Shown here piece by piece: positions 1 through 8,173 of a stretch of DNA of 64,000 nucleotides. Numbering within the stretch: the stretch's first letter is position 1; each line of letters begins with the position of its first letter. The notes under the pieces were generated by a model that made no database searches, was not told where the DNA came from, and saw nothing but the letters and a program-made list of their open reading frames with translations. The DNA is from Acinetobacter sp. P8-3-8 (lineage in GTDB: Bacteria > Pseudomonadota > Gammaproteobacteria > Pseudomonadales > Moraxellaceae): assembly GCF_000214135.1 (NCBI RefSeq), contig NZ_AFIE01000002.1, positions 62,001-126,000 of the forward strand, written 5' to 3'. Made by a program: the position numbers and the translations under genes.

Positions 1-1
1 A

Positions 2-718
2 GGTAAGTTCTTAACCTATAACTTGAATTTAGGTTGGTCATACAATACTTTAAACCGTCCAATTTTTCCAACCAATGGTACTTCGCATCGTGTCAATGCA
101 GAAATTGCATTGCCTGGCAGTGATGTTGAATACCAGAAGGTAACTTATGATGCGCAAACCTATTTCCCATTAGGTCATGACTTTGTGTTAAGAGGTTATG
201 GTAAATTGGGTTATGGTAATGATCTACCATTCTATAAAAACTTCTATGCCGGTGGTTTTGGATCTGTTCGTGGTTATGACAACAGTACATTAGGGCCACA
301 GTACCCAGGTGTAACGTATAACGAAAGAAAAACCAAAGATTATGATCCAGAAGAAGTGGGTGGTAATGCTTTGATTCAATTCGGTACAGAGTTGGCATTG
401 CCGGTTCCATTTAAAGGGGATTGGGCACGTCAAATTCGTCCAGTATTATTTGCAGAAGGTGCACAAGTATTTGATACCGATTGTAATACTGCTAAAGGTC
501 CACTTTATTTAAATGGTTCGACTACATCTGTTGATGCAAAACAATATTGTAAAGATAACTACGATTTTGATATGAGCAATATGCGTTACAGTGTGGGTGT
601 TGGCTTTACATGGATTACCATGATTGGTCCACTTTCATTGAGTTATGCATTCCCATTGAATGATAAACCAGGTGATGAAACCAAAGAAATTCAATTTGAG
701 ATCGGTCGTACTTTCTAA
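2..718 (+). CDS. bamA: Outer membrane protein assembly factor BamA, C-terminal part
   Basis: The window opens inside this gene; about 238 residues of the C-terminus are present. BamA is the beta-barrel core of the BAM complex, which folds outer membrane proteins. Seen: alternating beta-strand sequence, the conserved VRGY motif of barrel loop 6 near window residue 95, and a C-terminal aromatic Phe after IGRT, the usual outer membrane insertion signal. It is followed after 46 bp by skp, the standard BamA-Skp-Lpx order. A Cys pair in the barrel loop (DTDCNT and QYCKDN) may form an extracellular disulfide. The N-terminal POTRA domains lie outside the window. Confidence 0.95.
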   Translation, partial: GKFLTYNLNLGWSYNTLNRPIFPTNGTSHRVNAEIALPGSDVEYQKVTYDAQTYFPLGHDFVLRGYGKLGYGNDLPFYKNFYAGGFGSVRGYDNSTLGPQYPGVTYNERKTKDYDPEEVGGNALIQFGTELALPVPFKGDWARQIRPVLFAEGAQVFDTDCNTAKGPLYLNGSTTSVDAKQYCKDNYDFDMSNMRYSVGVGFTWITMIGPLSLSYAFPLNDKPGDETKEIQFEIGRTF

Positions 719-764
719 GTACGATTCATCTTGGATTTAATGACAGCATAATTAAGGAACAAAT

Positions 765-1250
765 ATGAAAACAATGAAGATGGTTGTATTAGGCCTAGGT
801 CTAGGCATTGCTGGATTAACTCAAGCAGCAGGTTTTGGTGTGGTTGATTTAGAAAAAGTTGTAGAAAGTAGTACGTATTTAAAACAACAAAATGCGAGCT
901 TAGAACAATCTGTTAAACCACAGACTTCAAAGCTTGAACAAATCACCAAAGACATTGAAGCTTTAAAACAGAAAGCACAAGCTCAAGGTGCAAATGTTCA
1001 GCAAATCAATGCACAATATCAAGCCAAAGTGAATGAATTTCAAACCATTCAACAAGGTGTGCAAGCAAAAGTTCAAAGTACAATTCAAAGTACCAATGCA
1101 ACTTTTGAGACGCGTGTAAAGCAAGCTGCTGAACAATTACGCCAAGAAAGCGGTTTAGATTATATTTTGAATAAAAATTCAGCACTTGCTTATGACGCAA
1201 AGAACGATATAACTGCTAAAATGATCCAAAAGGTCAATGCAATTAAATAA
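765..1250 (+). CDS. skp: Periplasmic chaperone Skp (OmpH family)
   Basis: This 161-residue protein has a Sec signal peptide (charged MKTMK, hydrophobic Gly/Leu core, cleavage near TQAA-GF), then the Skp start pattern FGVVDLEKVV and a Gln/Ala/Lys-rich coiled coil over residues 40-115. Skp trimers hold unfolded outer membrane proteins in the periplasm and pass them to BAM. The start is supported by AAGGAAC about 7 nt upstream. It lies between bamA and lpxD, three bases from the next start, so it is probably co-transcribed with the Lpx genes. The length matches the family. Confidence 0.93.
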   Translation: MKTMKMVVLGLGLGIAGLTQAAGFGVVDLEKVVESSTYLKQQNASLEQSVKPQTSKLEQITKDIEALKQKAQAQGANVQQINAQYQAKVNEFQTIQQGVQAKVQSTIQSTNATFETRVKQAAEQLRQESGLDYILNKNSALAYDAKNDITAKMIQKVNAIK

Positions 1251-1253
1251 TCA

Positions 1254-2324
1254 ATGAGATCCAATTATTTCCATCTCGATGAATTAGCTCAACTTGTTCA
1301 AGGCGAGCTAATTGGTCAACCTGATTTAGCCCTCAATGGACTTGCAAGTCTAGAACAAGCGCAGGCAAATCAAATCGCCTTTGTAAATGGTGATAAGCAT
1401 TTGAATGCCGCACAAAATTCTAAAGCAGGTGCTTTGATTGTGACAGCTGAAATGCAAAAGCAGTTGAGTCATCATCAAAACTTCATTGTTGTGGCAAACC
1501 CTTATCTTGCATTTGCAATCTTGACGCATAAGTTTGAAATTAAAATCACCCAACGTGGAATTGAACGGACTGCTCAAATTTCACCTTCTGCCATCATCGC
1601 AGATGATGCCTATATTGGGCATTATGTTGTGATTGGTGAGGACTGTGTGGTGGGTGCAAATAGCATTATCCAATCTCATGTTAAAATTGACGATGGTGTG
1701 GAAATTGGTAAAGATTGCTTTATTGATTCTCATGTGACACTGACGGGTTTTGCAAAGATCGGTGATCGAGTACGTATTCATGCCAATACAGTGATCGGCG
1801 GGGAAGGTTTTGGATTTGCGCCTTATCAAGGTAAGTGGAATCGAATCGCTCAATTGGGTTCGGTACGTATCGGAAATGATGCGCGTATCGGTTCAAACTG
1901 TAGTGTTGATCGTGGTGCATTGGATGATACAATTATTTCAAACGGTGTCATTATTGATAACCTTGTGCAAATCGCTCACAACGTACACATTGGTGAAAAT
2001 ACTGCACTTGCTGCCAAGTGTGGTATTGCTGGAAGTACAACCATTGGCAAAAACTGTATCCTTGCGGGTGCTGTAGGTGTTGTTGGACACATAAATATCA
2101 CCGATAATGTGACAATAACAGGTATGTCAATGGTCACAAAAAATATTTCTGAAGCAGGTTCATATTCTTCAGGTACTGGACAATTTGAAACAAATCATTG
2201 GCGAAGAACGGTTGTTCGTCTTCGACAATTAGCAGATGTGCCATTGACCAAATTGGTCAAACAACTGGATCATATGCAGACTCAAATTGAGTCCATTGAA
2301 TCAACTTTAAAATCGCGTAAATAA
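1254..2324 (+). CDS. lpxD: UDP-3-O-(3-hydroxyacyl)glucosamine N-acyltransferase LpxD
   Basis: LpxD adds the second 3-hydroxyacyl chain to UDP-acyl-GlcN in lipid A synthesis, using acyl-ACP. The 356-residue protein has an N-terminal uridine-binding domain (about 1-100), a left-handed beta-helix of hexapeptide repeats (about 105-300) and a C-terminal helix. The catalytic His is in [11 protein letters not shown] near residue 240, and VDRGALDDT is typical of LpxD. Gaps to skp and fabZ are 3 and 2 bp, which points to translational coupling. The start ATGAGATCC lies directly after the skp stop. Confidence 0.96.
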   Translation: MRSNYFHLDELAQLVQGELIGQPDLALNGLASLEQAQANQIAFVNGDKHLNAAQNSKAGALIVTAEMQKQLSHHQNFIVVANPYLAFAILTHKFEIKITQRGIERTAQISPSAIIADDAYIGHYVVIGEDCVVGANSIIQSHVKIDDGVEIGKDCFIDSHVTLTGFAKIGDRVRIHANTVIGGEGFGFAPYQGKWNRIAQLGSVRIGNDARIGSNCSVDRGALDDTIISNGVIIDNLVQIAHNVHIGENTALAAKCGIAGSTTIGKNCILAGAVGVVGHINITDNVTITGMSMVTKNISEAGSYSSGTGQFETNHWRRTVVRLRQLADVPLTKLVKQLDHMQTQIESIESTLKSRK

Positions 2325-2326
2325 TT

Positions 2327-2812
2327 ATGACTGAGTCTACATCTCTACCTTTTACGGTTCCTGAATTACCTATGCAAACTCAAACGATTCGTGAGTATTT
2401 ACCACATCGTTATCCGTTCTTGCTTGTTGATCGTGTAACTGAAGTTACAGAGAACGGTATTGTTGGGTATAAAAACGTTTCAATTAATGAAGAGTTTATG
2501 CAGGGACATTTCCCTGGTTATCCTATTATGCCTGGTGTTTTGATCGTTGAAGCGATGGCACAAGTTTCAGGTGTGTTAGGTTTCATTATGAATAATGAAA
2601 AGCCTAGACCGGGTTCTTTGTTTTTGTTTGCTGGCGCTGAAAAGGTGCGTTTTAAAAAACAAGTCGTTCCTGGTGATCAACTCGTGCTAAAATCTGAATT
2701 ACTTATGCAAAAACGTGGCATTTACAAATATTTATGTACTGCTAGCGTTGACGGCATGGTGGCAGCAACCGCTGAAATTATCATTTCTCATCAGAAATTA
2801 GAGCAGGCATGA
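2327..2812 (+). CDS. fabZ: 3-hydroxyacyl-[ACP] dehydratase FabZ
   Basis: FabZ dehydrates 3-hydroxyacyl-ACP in fatty acid elongation and competes with LpxA/LpxD for the same substrates. The 161-residue protein shows the hot-dog fold signature: HRYPFLLVDRV near residue 27, the catalytic His in GHFPGYPIMPG near residue 60 and the catalytic Glu in VEAMAQ. The N-terminus is about 15 residues longer than the shortest FabZ proteins. Its stop overlaps the lpxA start by 4 bp (ATGA), so the two are translationally coupled. Confidence 0.96.
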   Translation: MTESTSLPFTVPELPMQTQTIREYLPHRYPFLLVDRVTEVTENGIVGYKNVSINEEFMQGHFPGYPIMPGVLIVEAMAQVSGVLGFIMNNEKPRPGSLFLFAGAEKVRFKKQVVPGDQLVLKSELLMQKRGIYKYLCTASVDGMVAATAEIIISHQKLEQA

Positions 2813-3597
2813 GCAATAACGATCTAATACACCCAACCGCTATTATTGACGCATCTGCAGTGATAGCACCAGATGTTCAAATTGGTCCATATTCAATTAT
2901 TGGGCCACAAGTGACTATTGGAGCAGGCACCAAACTCCATTCTCATGTTGTGATTGGTGGATTTACACGTATTGGTCAAAACAACGAAATTTTTCAATTC
3001 GCCAGTGTCGGTGAAGTTTGTCAAGACTTGAAATATCAAGGTGAAGAAACTTGGTTAGAAGTTGGTGACAACAATAAAATCCGTGAACATTGCAGTTTGC
3101 ATCGTGGTACAGTTCAAGATCGAAGTCTGACCAAGGTTGGTAGTAATAACTTACTGATGGTCAATACGCATATTGCACACGATTGTGTGATTGGTGATAA
3201 CAATATTTTTGCAAATAATGTGGGTATCGCGGGTCATGTGCATATTGGTGATTTTGTAATCGTCGGTGGTAACTCAGGTATTCATCAATTTTGTAAAGTT
3301 GATTCATACAGCATGATTGGTGGCGCTTCACTGATCCTTAAAGATGTTCCTGCCTATGTGATGGTATCTGGAAATCCTGCACATGCTTATGGAATGAATG
3401 TTGAAGGCATGCGTCGTAAAGGCTGGTCTAAGAAAGTGATTCAAGGCTTAAGAGAGTCGTTTAAATTGATCTATAAAGAGAATTTAACGACTGAACAAGC
3501 GATTGAAAAAATTCGTCAAGATATTCTTCCTGAAGTTGAAGAAGTACAGTTGTTGATAGATTCGATAGTAGAATCTAAACGAGGTATTGTTCGTTAA
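2809..3597 (+). CDS. lpxA: UDP-N-acetylglucosamine O-acyltransferase LpxA
   Basis: LpxA carries out the first step of lipid A synthesis, transferring a 3-hydroxyacyl chain from ACP to UDP-GlcNAc in the cytoplasm. The 262-residue protein has hexapeptide repeats from the N-terminus to about residue 190 and a helical C-terminal domain. The catalytic His is in NTHIAHDCVIG near residue 122. It overlaps fabZ by 4 bp and is the last gene of the block: a strong terminator starts 15 bp after its stop. lpxB, which follows lpxA in enterobacteria, is absent here. Confidence 0.96.
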   Translation: MSNNDLIHPTAIIDASAVIAPDVQIGPYSIIGPQVTIGAGTKLHSHVVIGGFTRIGQNNEIFQFASVGEVCQDLKYQGEETWLEVGDNNKIREHCSLHRGTVQDRSLTKVGSNNLLMVNTHIAHDCVIGDNNIFANNVGIAGHVHIGDFVIVGGNSGIHQFCKVDSYSMIGGASLILKDVPAYVMVSGNPAHAYGMNVEGMRRKGWSKKVIQGLRESFKLIYKENLTTEQAIEKIRQDILPEVEEVQLLIDSIVESKRGIVR

Positions 3598-3611
3598 TTC
3601 TATTATTCATC

Positions 3612-3641
3612 AAAAACCGACTGAATCCAGTCGGTTTTTTT
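3612..3641. terminator. Bidirectional terminator between lpxA and the glycosylase pseudogene
   Basis: A perfect 12-bp stem (3612-3623 with 3628-3639), 4-nt loop AATC, A-run on the left and T-run on the right. It can end lpxA on the plus strand and the convergent minus-strand gene, whose stop codon touches the T-run at 3640. Confidence 0.9.
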
Positions 3642-4797
3642 ATGACTTATTTAAGATACTGAGTGTATTCTCATGCAATATTGGGCATTGATTAAATGCA
3701 GAAAATTTTTGTATTTCAGTTTTTAATTCAGTAAAAAAGTGCTCTCGATCCGCTATGTTATTTTCCAAATGTAGACTTAAAATTTCGAAGACCTTCTTGG
3801 CACGATGTGCTTTACAATCAATACGACCAACCAGTTGATCACCATATAAAATAGGTAGACAAAAATACCCATAAATACGTTTAGATTCAGTCACGTAACA
3901 TTCAATGCGATAATCAAATTTGAATAGAGAATTAAGGCGGTCACGGTGAATTACGAGATTATCAAAAGGTGACAAGATTTTTACTTTTGGTTCAATCGAA
4001 ATAGTTTGATTGAGTGAAGCACTATTCACATAATAAAGTTGTCCATCTACATCCTTGATCGTTGTAATCAAACCTTCTTCAATTTACTGATTTAAAACGT
4101 TTTGCATTGCGTCACGAATATCTTTACCCGTTTTCAAATGCAGTAATTGTTTTAATGTAAATACGCCATGTGCTCGAAATGTGGTATTCAATAGATATAA
4201 TGCATATTCATCCAATGAAGGTTTGCTTAAATCAAGACCAGAGGGTAGGCATGATTCTGTAAGGCTATAGACTTTTTCCATACCTATACGTTCACTGATC
4301 ATCAAATCACCTTGCATGAAAAGCTGCTCAATGGAACGACGGGCAAGACTCATATTCCACCAACCACCTGTATTGGCTTTATTTTCTTTATCAATATCAC
4401 GTAGGCGAATTTTTCCTTCAGCTTTAGCACGAATGAGGATTTCATTCATTAAGCGTTGATCACCTCTATTAAAATATCGATGGATACCATCACGGACTTT
4501 TTCCATGCGAGGAAGCGCATAGCGATAATCTTGAATGGGTAAATAAGAGGCTGCGTGATACCAATATTCAAAAATTTGTTTTTGTTGAACCAATTGATTG
4601 AGGTGACTTTGATCGTAATCTGGAACACGACTCCATAAAATATGGTGGTGTGCACGTTCAACCACAGAGATCGTATCGATTTGCACATAACCTAAATGCT
4701 CAATGGCTTGATGCGTTGCAGACAGACCTTTCCCAAAAGAAGGTGAACTCATAAGTCCTTGATGCTGTAAGGCTAAACCTCTTAGTGACTCAATCAT
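3640..4797 (-). pseudogene. YcaQ/AlkX-like DNA glycosylase gene broken by one in-frame stop
   Basis: Two collinear segments in the same frame (4797-4084 and 4083-3640) make one protein of about 385 residues, close to the roughly 400 of the HTH_42/YcaQ family. That family removes alkylated bases and unhooks DNA crosslinks. The first segment has QIDTISVVERAHHH near residue 39, fitting the Q-hydrophobic-D motif of AlkX/YcaQ, and FEYWYHAASYLP. The frame is broken by TAA at 4086-4084, preceded by CAG (Gln) and followed by ATTGAAGAAGG; CAA to TAA is the simplest cause. There is no indel. A TTG at 4071 could restart the second half, but that piece lacks the active site. It is either a recent inactivation or a sequencing error. 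Confidence 0.8.
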
Positions 4798-5191
4798 AAA
4801 TAACTCTGTAATTTGTAATAAACTTATATTTGTTGAATGGTTGAAAATATCGAATTTAATTCATTTATCTATAAAATTTTGAATAAGTCGTGCATGATTA
4901 TTTTATCTCCAGTTTTAATGATTCTTTCCATGATTGAATGAGTATAGCGTTATATCTACTGTGTGTAAGGTGGAAATAGAGTGACGATTACAACAAATAT
5001 TTTGAGCAAAAGATTGCTTATAAACTCACTTCAACAGCTAAGAGAACCGAATTTAAATCTATTTTTGAATTTGAAACAAAATCAAGTTTAACAAAATAAT
5101 TTGATTCTTCAAAGATTCTTTATTGAATTGATTGTGATTATAAAGATGTCGGCTTACAATCACTGAAAATCCAAAAGATTGGGAAAATGGT
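4798..5191. other. 394-bp AT-rich intergenic region
   Basis: It lies upstream of both the minus-strand glycosylase pseudogene and the plus-strand gene at 5192, so it should hold both promoters. I see no open frame with a usable start, no strong hairpin and no repeat here. GGGA at about 5181-5184 is a reasonable ribosome-binding site for 5192. Confidence 0.5.
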
Positions 5192-5530
5192 ATGTTGCAA
5201 GATTTTGTTGAAGAACAGAAATTAGTCTGTGAAGAGTTTGATTCTAAATATATCAAAGTGAATGAAACAGATTTAGTGGCAATTGCTAAGCATACTTTAA
5301 ATAAAGAACCGATCGTCGGGATTCGTAAAAAACCTGATGCTGAAAATGTGTCGTGGTTTATTTATGGTGGTGAATTAGAGGAAGGTGAAGATTTTTTTGA
5401 TGTAGTGAGTGTAAAAGAACTTGAAGAGATTTTTCCAGACGCGATTCCATACCTGTCATTGGAAGAAGGTTTTAGATTTATGATCGACGCTGACGAATAT
5501 GAAGACGTTTGGAAAGCTGATCTTTTGTAG
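5192..5530 (+). CDS. Small acidic protein, possible Imm33/DUF2185-type immunity domain
   Basis: This 112-residue, very acidic cytosolic protein has no signal peptide. The middle and C-terminal pattern (W-F-I-Y-G-G-E, then VSVKELEEIFPDAIPYLSLEEGFRF) resembles the Imm33-like/DUF2185 fold, with a SerTrp followed by strand, acidic loop, then a helix ending in pyL-x4-G-x-F. That family includes immunity proteins of polymorphic toxin systems. No toxin gene is next to it, so it may be an orphan immunity gene or have another role. The start is supported by GGGA about 8 nt upstream. Family assignment is by eye only. Confidence 0.6.
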   Translation: MLQDFVEEQKLVCEEFDSKYIKVNETDLVAIAKHTLNKEPIVGIRKKPDAENVSWFIYGGELEEGEDFFDVVSVKELEEIFPDAIPYLSLEEGFRFMIDADEYEDVWKADLL

Positions 5531-5575
5531 CATTTAACTTGCTAAAACAAATCATTAACTTGTGATGTGAATCAT

Positions 5576-5944
5576 ATGAAGAAAGCATTATTGGCAATAT
5601 TGGTGATATTTGGATCTGCATATAGCTATGCGGATCAAATGACACAGAAACTGACACAAGATGAATATAACAAGAAAATTCAAGAATATACGGATCAAGT
5701 GAATGCAACAAAACTGGTTTTAGACGAACCAAATTCAACGACTGATGCCAAACAACAAAAAGAAGCCTTTTGTTCACGTTTGGATGCTTACCAAAATATA
5801 GCATTGATTTCTAAAGAGAATATTCAGCTTGATACTGCAAATATGATGTTTATCATTGCGAATAACTTTTTAGATCGTCAAAAGCAAAGTCTGAAAGCTT
5901 CTGGAATGACGAGCGAGGTATTCTGCTCAGTTAAGGTTAAATAG
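5576..5944 (+). CDS. Small secreted protein of unknown function
   Basis: Counted from ATG 5576 it has 122 residues: a clear Sec signal peptide (MKKALLAILVIFGSAYSYA-DQ), then a charged helical mature part with two Cys (in EAFCSRLD and VFCSVKV) that could form a periplasmic disulfide. I chose 5576 over the in-frame GTG at 5567 because it places the Lys pair directly at the signal peptide start. It lies 45 bp after the acidic small gene and may be co-transcribed with it. I do not recognise the family. Confidence 0.6.
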   Translation: MKKALLAILVIFGSAYSYADQMTQKLTQDEYNKKIQEYTDQVNATKLVLDEPNSTTDAKQQKEAFCSRLDAYQNIALISKENIQLDTANMMFIIANNFLDRQKQSLKASGMTSEVFCSVKVK

Positions 5945-6118
5945 TATGATTTTTATTCTATTGGATGTCGTGAGATGACATAAAACTGGCGCAAAATGAC
6001 AAGATGAAAATCAAAGAAATATAAATAATAGATGCATGAAACAGCGCTATATTATTTGATTTTCCCTGGTCTAAATATGTGTGTGTTTTAATGATCAACA
6101 ATAAATTGATCTTGCTCC

Positions 6119-6142
6119 AAACCCGCTTTTAGCGGGTTTTTT
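6119..6142 (+). terminator. Rho-independent terminator
   Basis: A 9-bp stem AAACCCGCT / AGCGGGTTT with a 3-nt loop, followed by further T. It lies 175 bp after the small secreted protein gene and can end that transcript. A small RNA ending here is also possible, as the preceding 170 bp has no gene. Confidence 0.8.
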
Positions 6143-6184
6143 AATGTGTGTTTAGAACATTACAATCTTAACATCAGTTCTGGA

Positions 6185-6560
6185 TAAGCTTTGATGTAAG
6201 TTATTGAAAAGATAGATCAGGTACAGCGGAGTCTTACCGTTTAAAAGTCAAATGCAAGGATTAACCCACTTCGTCTTGCACTTCGCTTGAAATATATTTC
6301 AATCTTATTCAGGTTCGACCTGAGAGGTACTACCTCGCAAGGCTTTCGGGATGAGTGGCACTGCCACGCAAGGGCAAAACCTGAGCTGTGATTAAAGCAG
6401 CGCAAGAGTCGCCAACTCGACAGATACTATCAAGTACCTAATGTATCGCAAAAACAGTATATTACAGATCTTGCGGAATATATTCCTCATGCCTCGAACA
6501 ATGCGACTGACGCTTCCGCGTATCAGATAGTTGGGAATATATCTTATCTCGAACTCAGGT
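6185..6560. other. Candidate structured RNA or dispersed repeat element
   Basis: About 375 bp without a gene but with composition unlike the AT-rich gaps around it, and many short inverted repeats: TGCAAG 6253-6258 with CTTGCA 6275-6280, TGAAATATATTTCA near 6287-6300, CAGGTTCGACCTG near 6310-6322, and the four stem-loops described separately. ACCTGAG (6318-6324) and CTCAGGT (about 6554-6560) could bracket most of it. It ends about 4 bp from the dsbG stop codon, so on the minus strand it would be transcribed as the 3' part of the dsb operon unless it terminates it. Strand and function are unknown. It may be a non-coding RNA or a MITE-like repeat. Confidence 0.5.
6321..6454. repeat. Four stem-loops, each followed by GCAA
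   Basis: Unit 1: GAGGT-ACT-ACCTC (6324-6336) then GCAAGG. Unit 2: GTGGC-ACT-GCCAC (6355-6367) then GCAAGG. Units 1 and 2 both start TGAG and are exactly 31 bp apart; their stems differ at two base pairs, both compensated (A-T to T-A, T-A to C-G). Unit 3: TGAG start, GCTG (6385-6388) pairs with CAGC (6398-6401), then GCAAGA. Unit 4: GATAC (6423-6427) pairs with GTATC (6443-6447), then GCAAAA. The 31-bp period is not a multiple of three, which argues against coding repeats. Confidence 0.65.
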
Positions 6561-6564
6561 AACC

Positions 6565-7323
6565 TTATTCAGCTAATAATTTATTTAAATCCTTTGGTAC
6601 ACCTTGCTGACTTTGAACTTCACCTTTGCTATCTTTCCAAATTAAAGCAGGTGTTGCATAAAAACCATATTTATTCATCAATTCTGCATTGAAGTCCAAC
6701 TTGTCTGATAAATCTTTAGAAGGAACCATAGGCGGCGTCTGTTTAAGCTTAGATTTTCCATTAGAGAGATTGTATTGCTTAAAAAATTCAGCAGGATTTG
6801 GATTGTCCAAAATAATTGAAGCCTCACGTTTACTTGATGGTCTAATGATACCCACCAGAATATGACGTAACTGAACTTTACCTGAGTCTACATAAGGACG
6901 TGCTTGCTTCCAAAAAGTATGGCAATAAGTGCAATTGGGATCATTAAAAACATAGATAATTTTTTCAGCATCTGGTTTTCCATCCTGAATCCAAGTTGAT
7001 TTTTCAAGACTTTTCCAGATTTCATTAAGTACAGCACTTTTAACATGCGTATTGATTGCTTGCTCAGTCAAATTTTTACCAGATTGATCAAACAAGTCAC
7101 CAACCAAGTAGTATTTTTGATCTTTGGCAATAAAAACAGTCGAAGGATATTCATTCTTATATCCTGTCCAACCGATCAAACCTTCAGGTGCTTCAATTTT
7201 TTTAACAAAAGTATAGCCTTCTTTTTCAAGTTTGTTTTTTATCAGATCAGTTTCTGCTGCAAAGGCAACACTATTTGCCAACACCCCAATGGTAAAAAGA
7301 CCTAAAGTTTTAAATTTTTTCAT
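6565..7323 (-). CDS. dsbG: DsbG/DsbC-type periplasmic thiol:disulfide interchange protein
   Basis: This 252-residue protein has a signal peptide (MKKFKTLGLFTIGVLANSVAFA), an N-terminal dimerisation-like domain and a thioredoxin-fold domain with C131-T-Y-C134 and a cis-Pro in YATPALI. The family corrects wrong disulfides or reduces sulfenic acids in the periplasm and is kept reduced by DsbD, whose gene lies two genes upstream. The overall shape (long insert after CxxC, PPMVPSKDLSDK region) fits DsbG better than DsbC; the active site here is CTYC, while E. coli DsbG has CPYC. I chose ATG 7323 because upstream in-frame codons overlap the tlpA-like gene and would bury the signal peptide. Confidence 0.85.
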   Translation of the reverse strand: MKKFKTLGLFTIGVLANSVAFAAETDLIKNKLEKEGYTFVKKIEAPEGLIGWTGYKNEYPSTVFIAKDQKYYLVGDLFDQSGKNLTEQAINTHVKSAVLNEIWKSLEKSTWIQDGKPDAEKIIYVFNDPNCTYCHTFWKQARPYVDSGKVQLRHILVGIIRPSSKREASIILDNPNPAEFFKQYNLSNGKSKLKQTPPMVPSKDLSDKLDFNAELMNKYGFYATPALIWKDSKGEVQSQQGVPKDLNKLLAE

Positions 7324-7333
7324 GTGATTGTTC

Positions 7334-8173
7334 CTAGTCTGAAATAATTTTTTGAACATAATGATCCAATGCAGCATGGGTGATTTCTCCCATATGTGAA
7401 TCGACCAACTGTCCTTGAGCATTGAAAAACAAAGTACTGGGTAAACCATACATTGCAGTTTTTTGCGCTGTACTACCATGAGGATCCAATAAAACCCAGC
7501 GCAACTTTAAGGTGTGCTGTTGTAAATAAGCATGAACAGTTGCTGCATCTTCAAATTGATTAATAAAGACAAATTGTACATTCGGATAAGTCTTTTGCGC
7601 TTGATCGAGTACAGGCATTTCACGGCGGCATGGTGGACACCAACTTGCCCATAAGTTAATCACAGTTGGCTTACCTATAAACTGAACGAGTTCAACTTTT
7701 TGCTGTTGTAAACTCGTTAAACTGACCTTTGGAAATTGTTGATATTGCAAAAGTACCTGTTTGTGAATGGCTGTGCCTAAAAGTGTGATTGTCGTAAAAA
7801 TACTCAATAAAATGATCAGAAATCGTCTTTTAATCGCACGATTTTTCCAAAATATCCATAAAGAAGCAGCCAATAACCCTAAATAAAAATTGAAGCCTTT
7901 ATCTTGAATCTTAATGATTTCAATTGGATGTTGTAGATAGGCATCAAGATTCAATAGAACAAAGCCGATACGCGCGCAGAGCAGACCAATTAAAATTGCA
8001 GTCCATATGGTGTCTTTAAATACAGTCCATTGTGAATCACAGACTTTAAAGCGTCGATAACCATAAGGACTATATTGTCCAAACAGCAAGGCTACACCTA
8101 TTGCGACCATGAGAATCATCAATCCCCATGGCAGCATGATTGGACCTAAGTGTATAGCTTGTGCTGTGATCAT
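7334..8173 (-). CDS. Membrane-anchored TlpA-like thioredoxin with N-terminal multi-pass domain
   Basis: Of 279 residues, roughly 1-140 hold four or so hydrophobic segments, with spacing reminiscent of a truncated prolipoprotein diacylglyceryl transferase (Lgt)-like membrane domain. The rest is a TlpA/ResA thioredoxin fold with WASWCPPC (C179, C182) and a cis-Pro in YGLPSTLFF. The thioredoxin part should face the periplasm and take electrons from DsbD. Its start overlaps the dsbD stop by 4 bp (8170-8173) and it is 10 bp from dsbG, so the three form one operon. The target of reduction, possibly cytochrome c maturation or DsbG, is inference. Confidence 0.8.
   Translation of the reverse strand: MITAQAIHLGPIMLPWGLMILMVAIGVALLFGQYSPYGYRRFKVCDSQWTVFKDTIWTAILIGLLCARIGFVLLNLDAYLQHPIEIIKIQDKGFNFYLGLLAASLWIFWKNRAIKRRFLIILLSIFTTITLLGTAIHKQVLLQYQQFPKVSLTSLQQQKVELVQFIGKPTVINLWASWCPPCRREMPVLDQAQKTYPNVQFVFINQFEDAATVHAYLQQHTLKLRWVLLDPHGSTAQKTAMYGLPSTLFFNAQGQLVDSHMGEITHAALDHYVQKIISD

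Noticed and set aside
6308-6324. CAGGTTCGACCTG, similar to a tRNA or tmRNA T-arm.
   Set aside because: The loop is five bases rather than seven, and no tRNA or tmRNA fold could be built around it.
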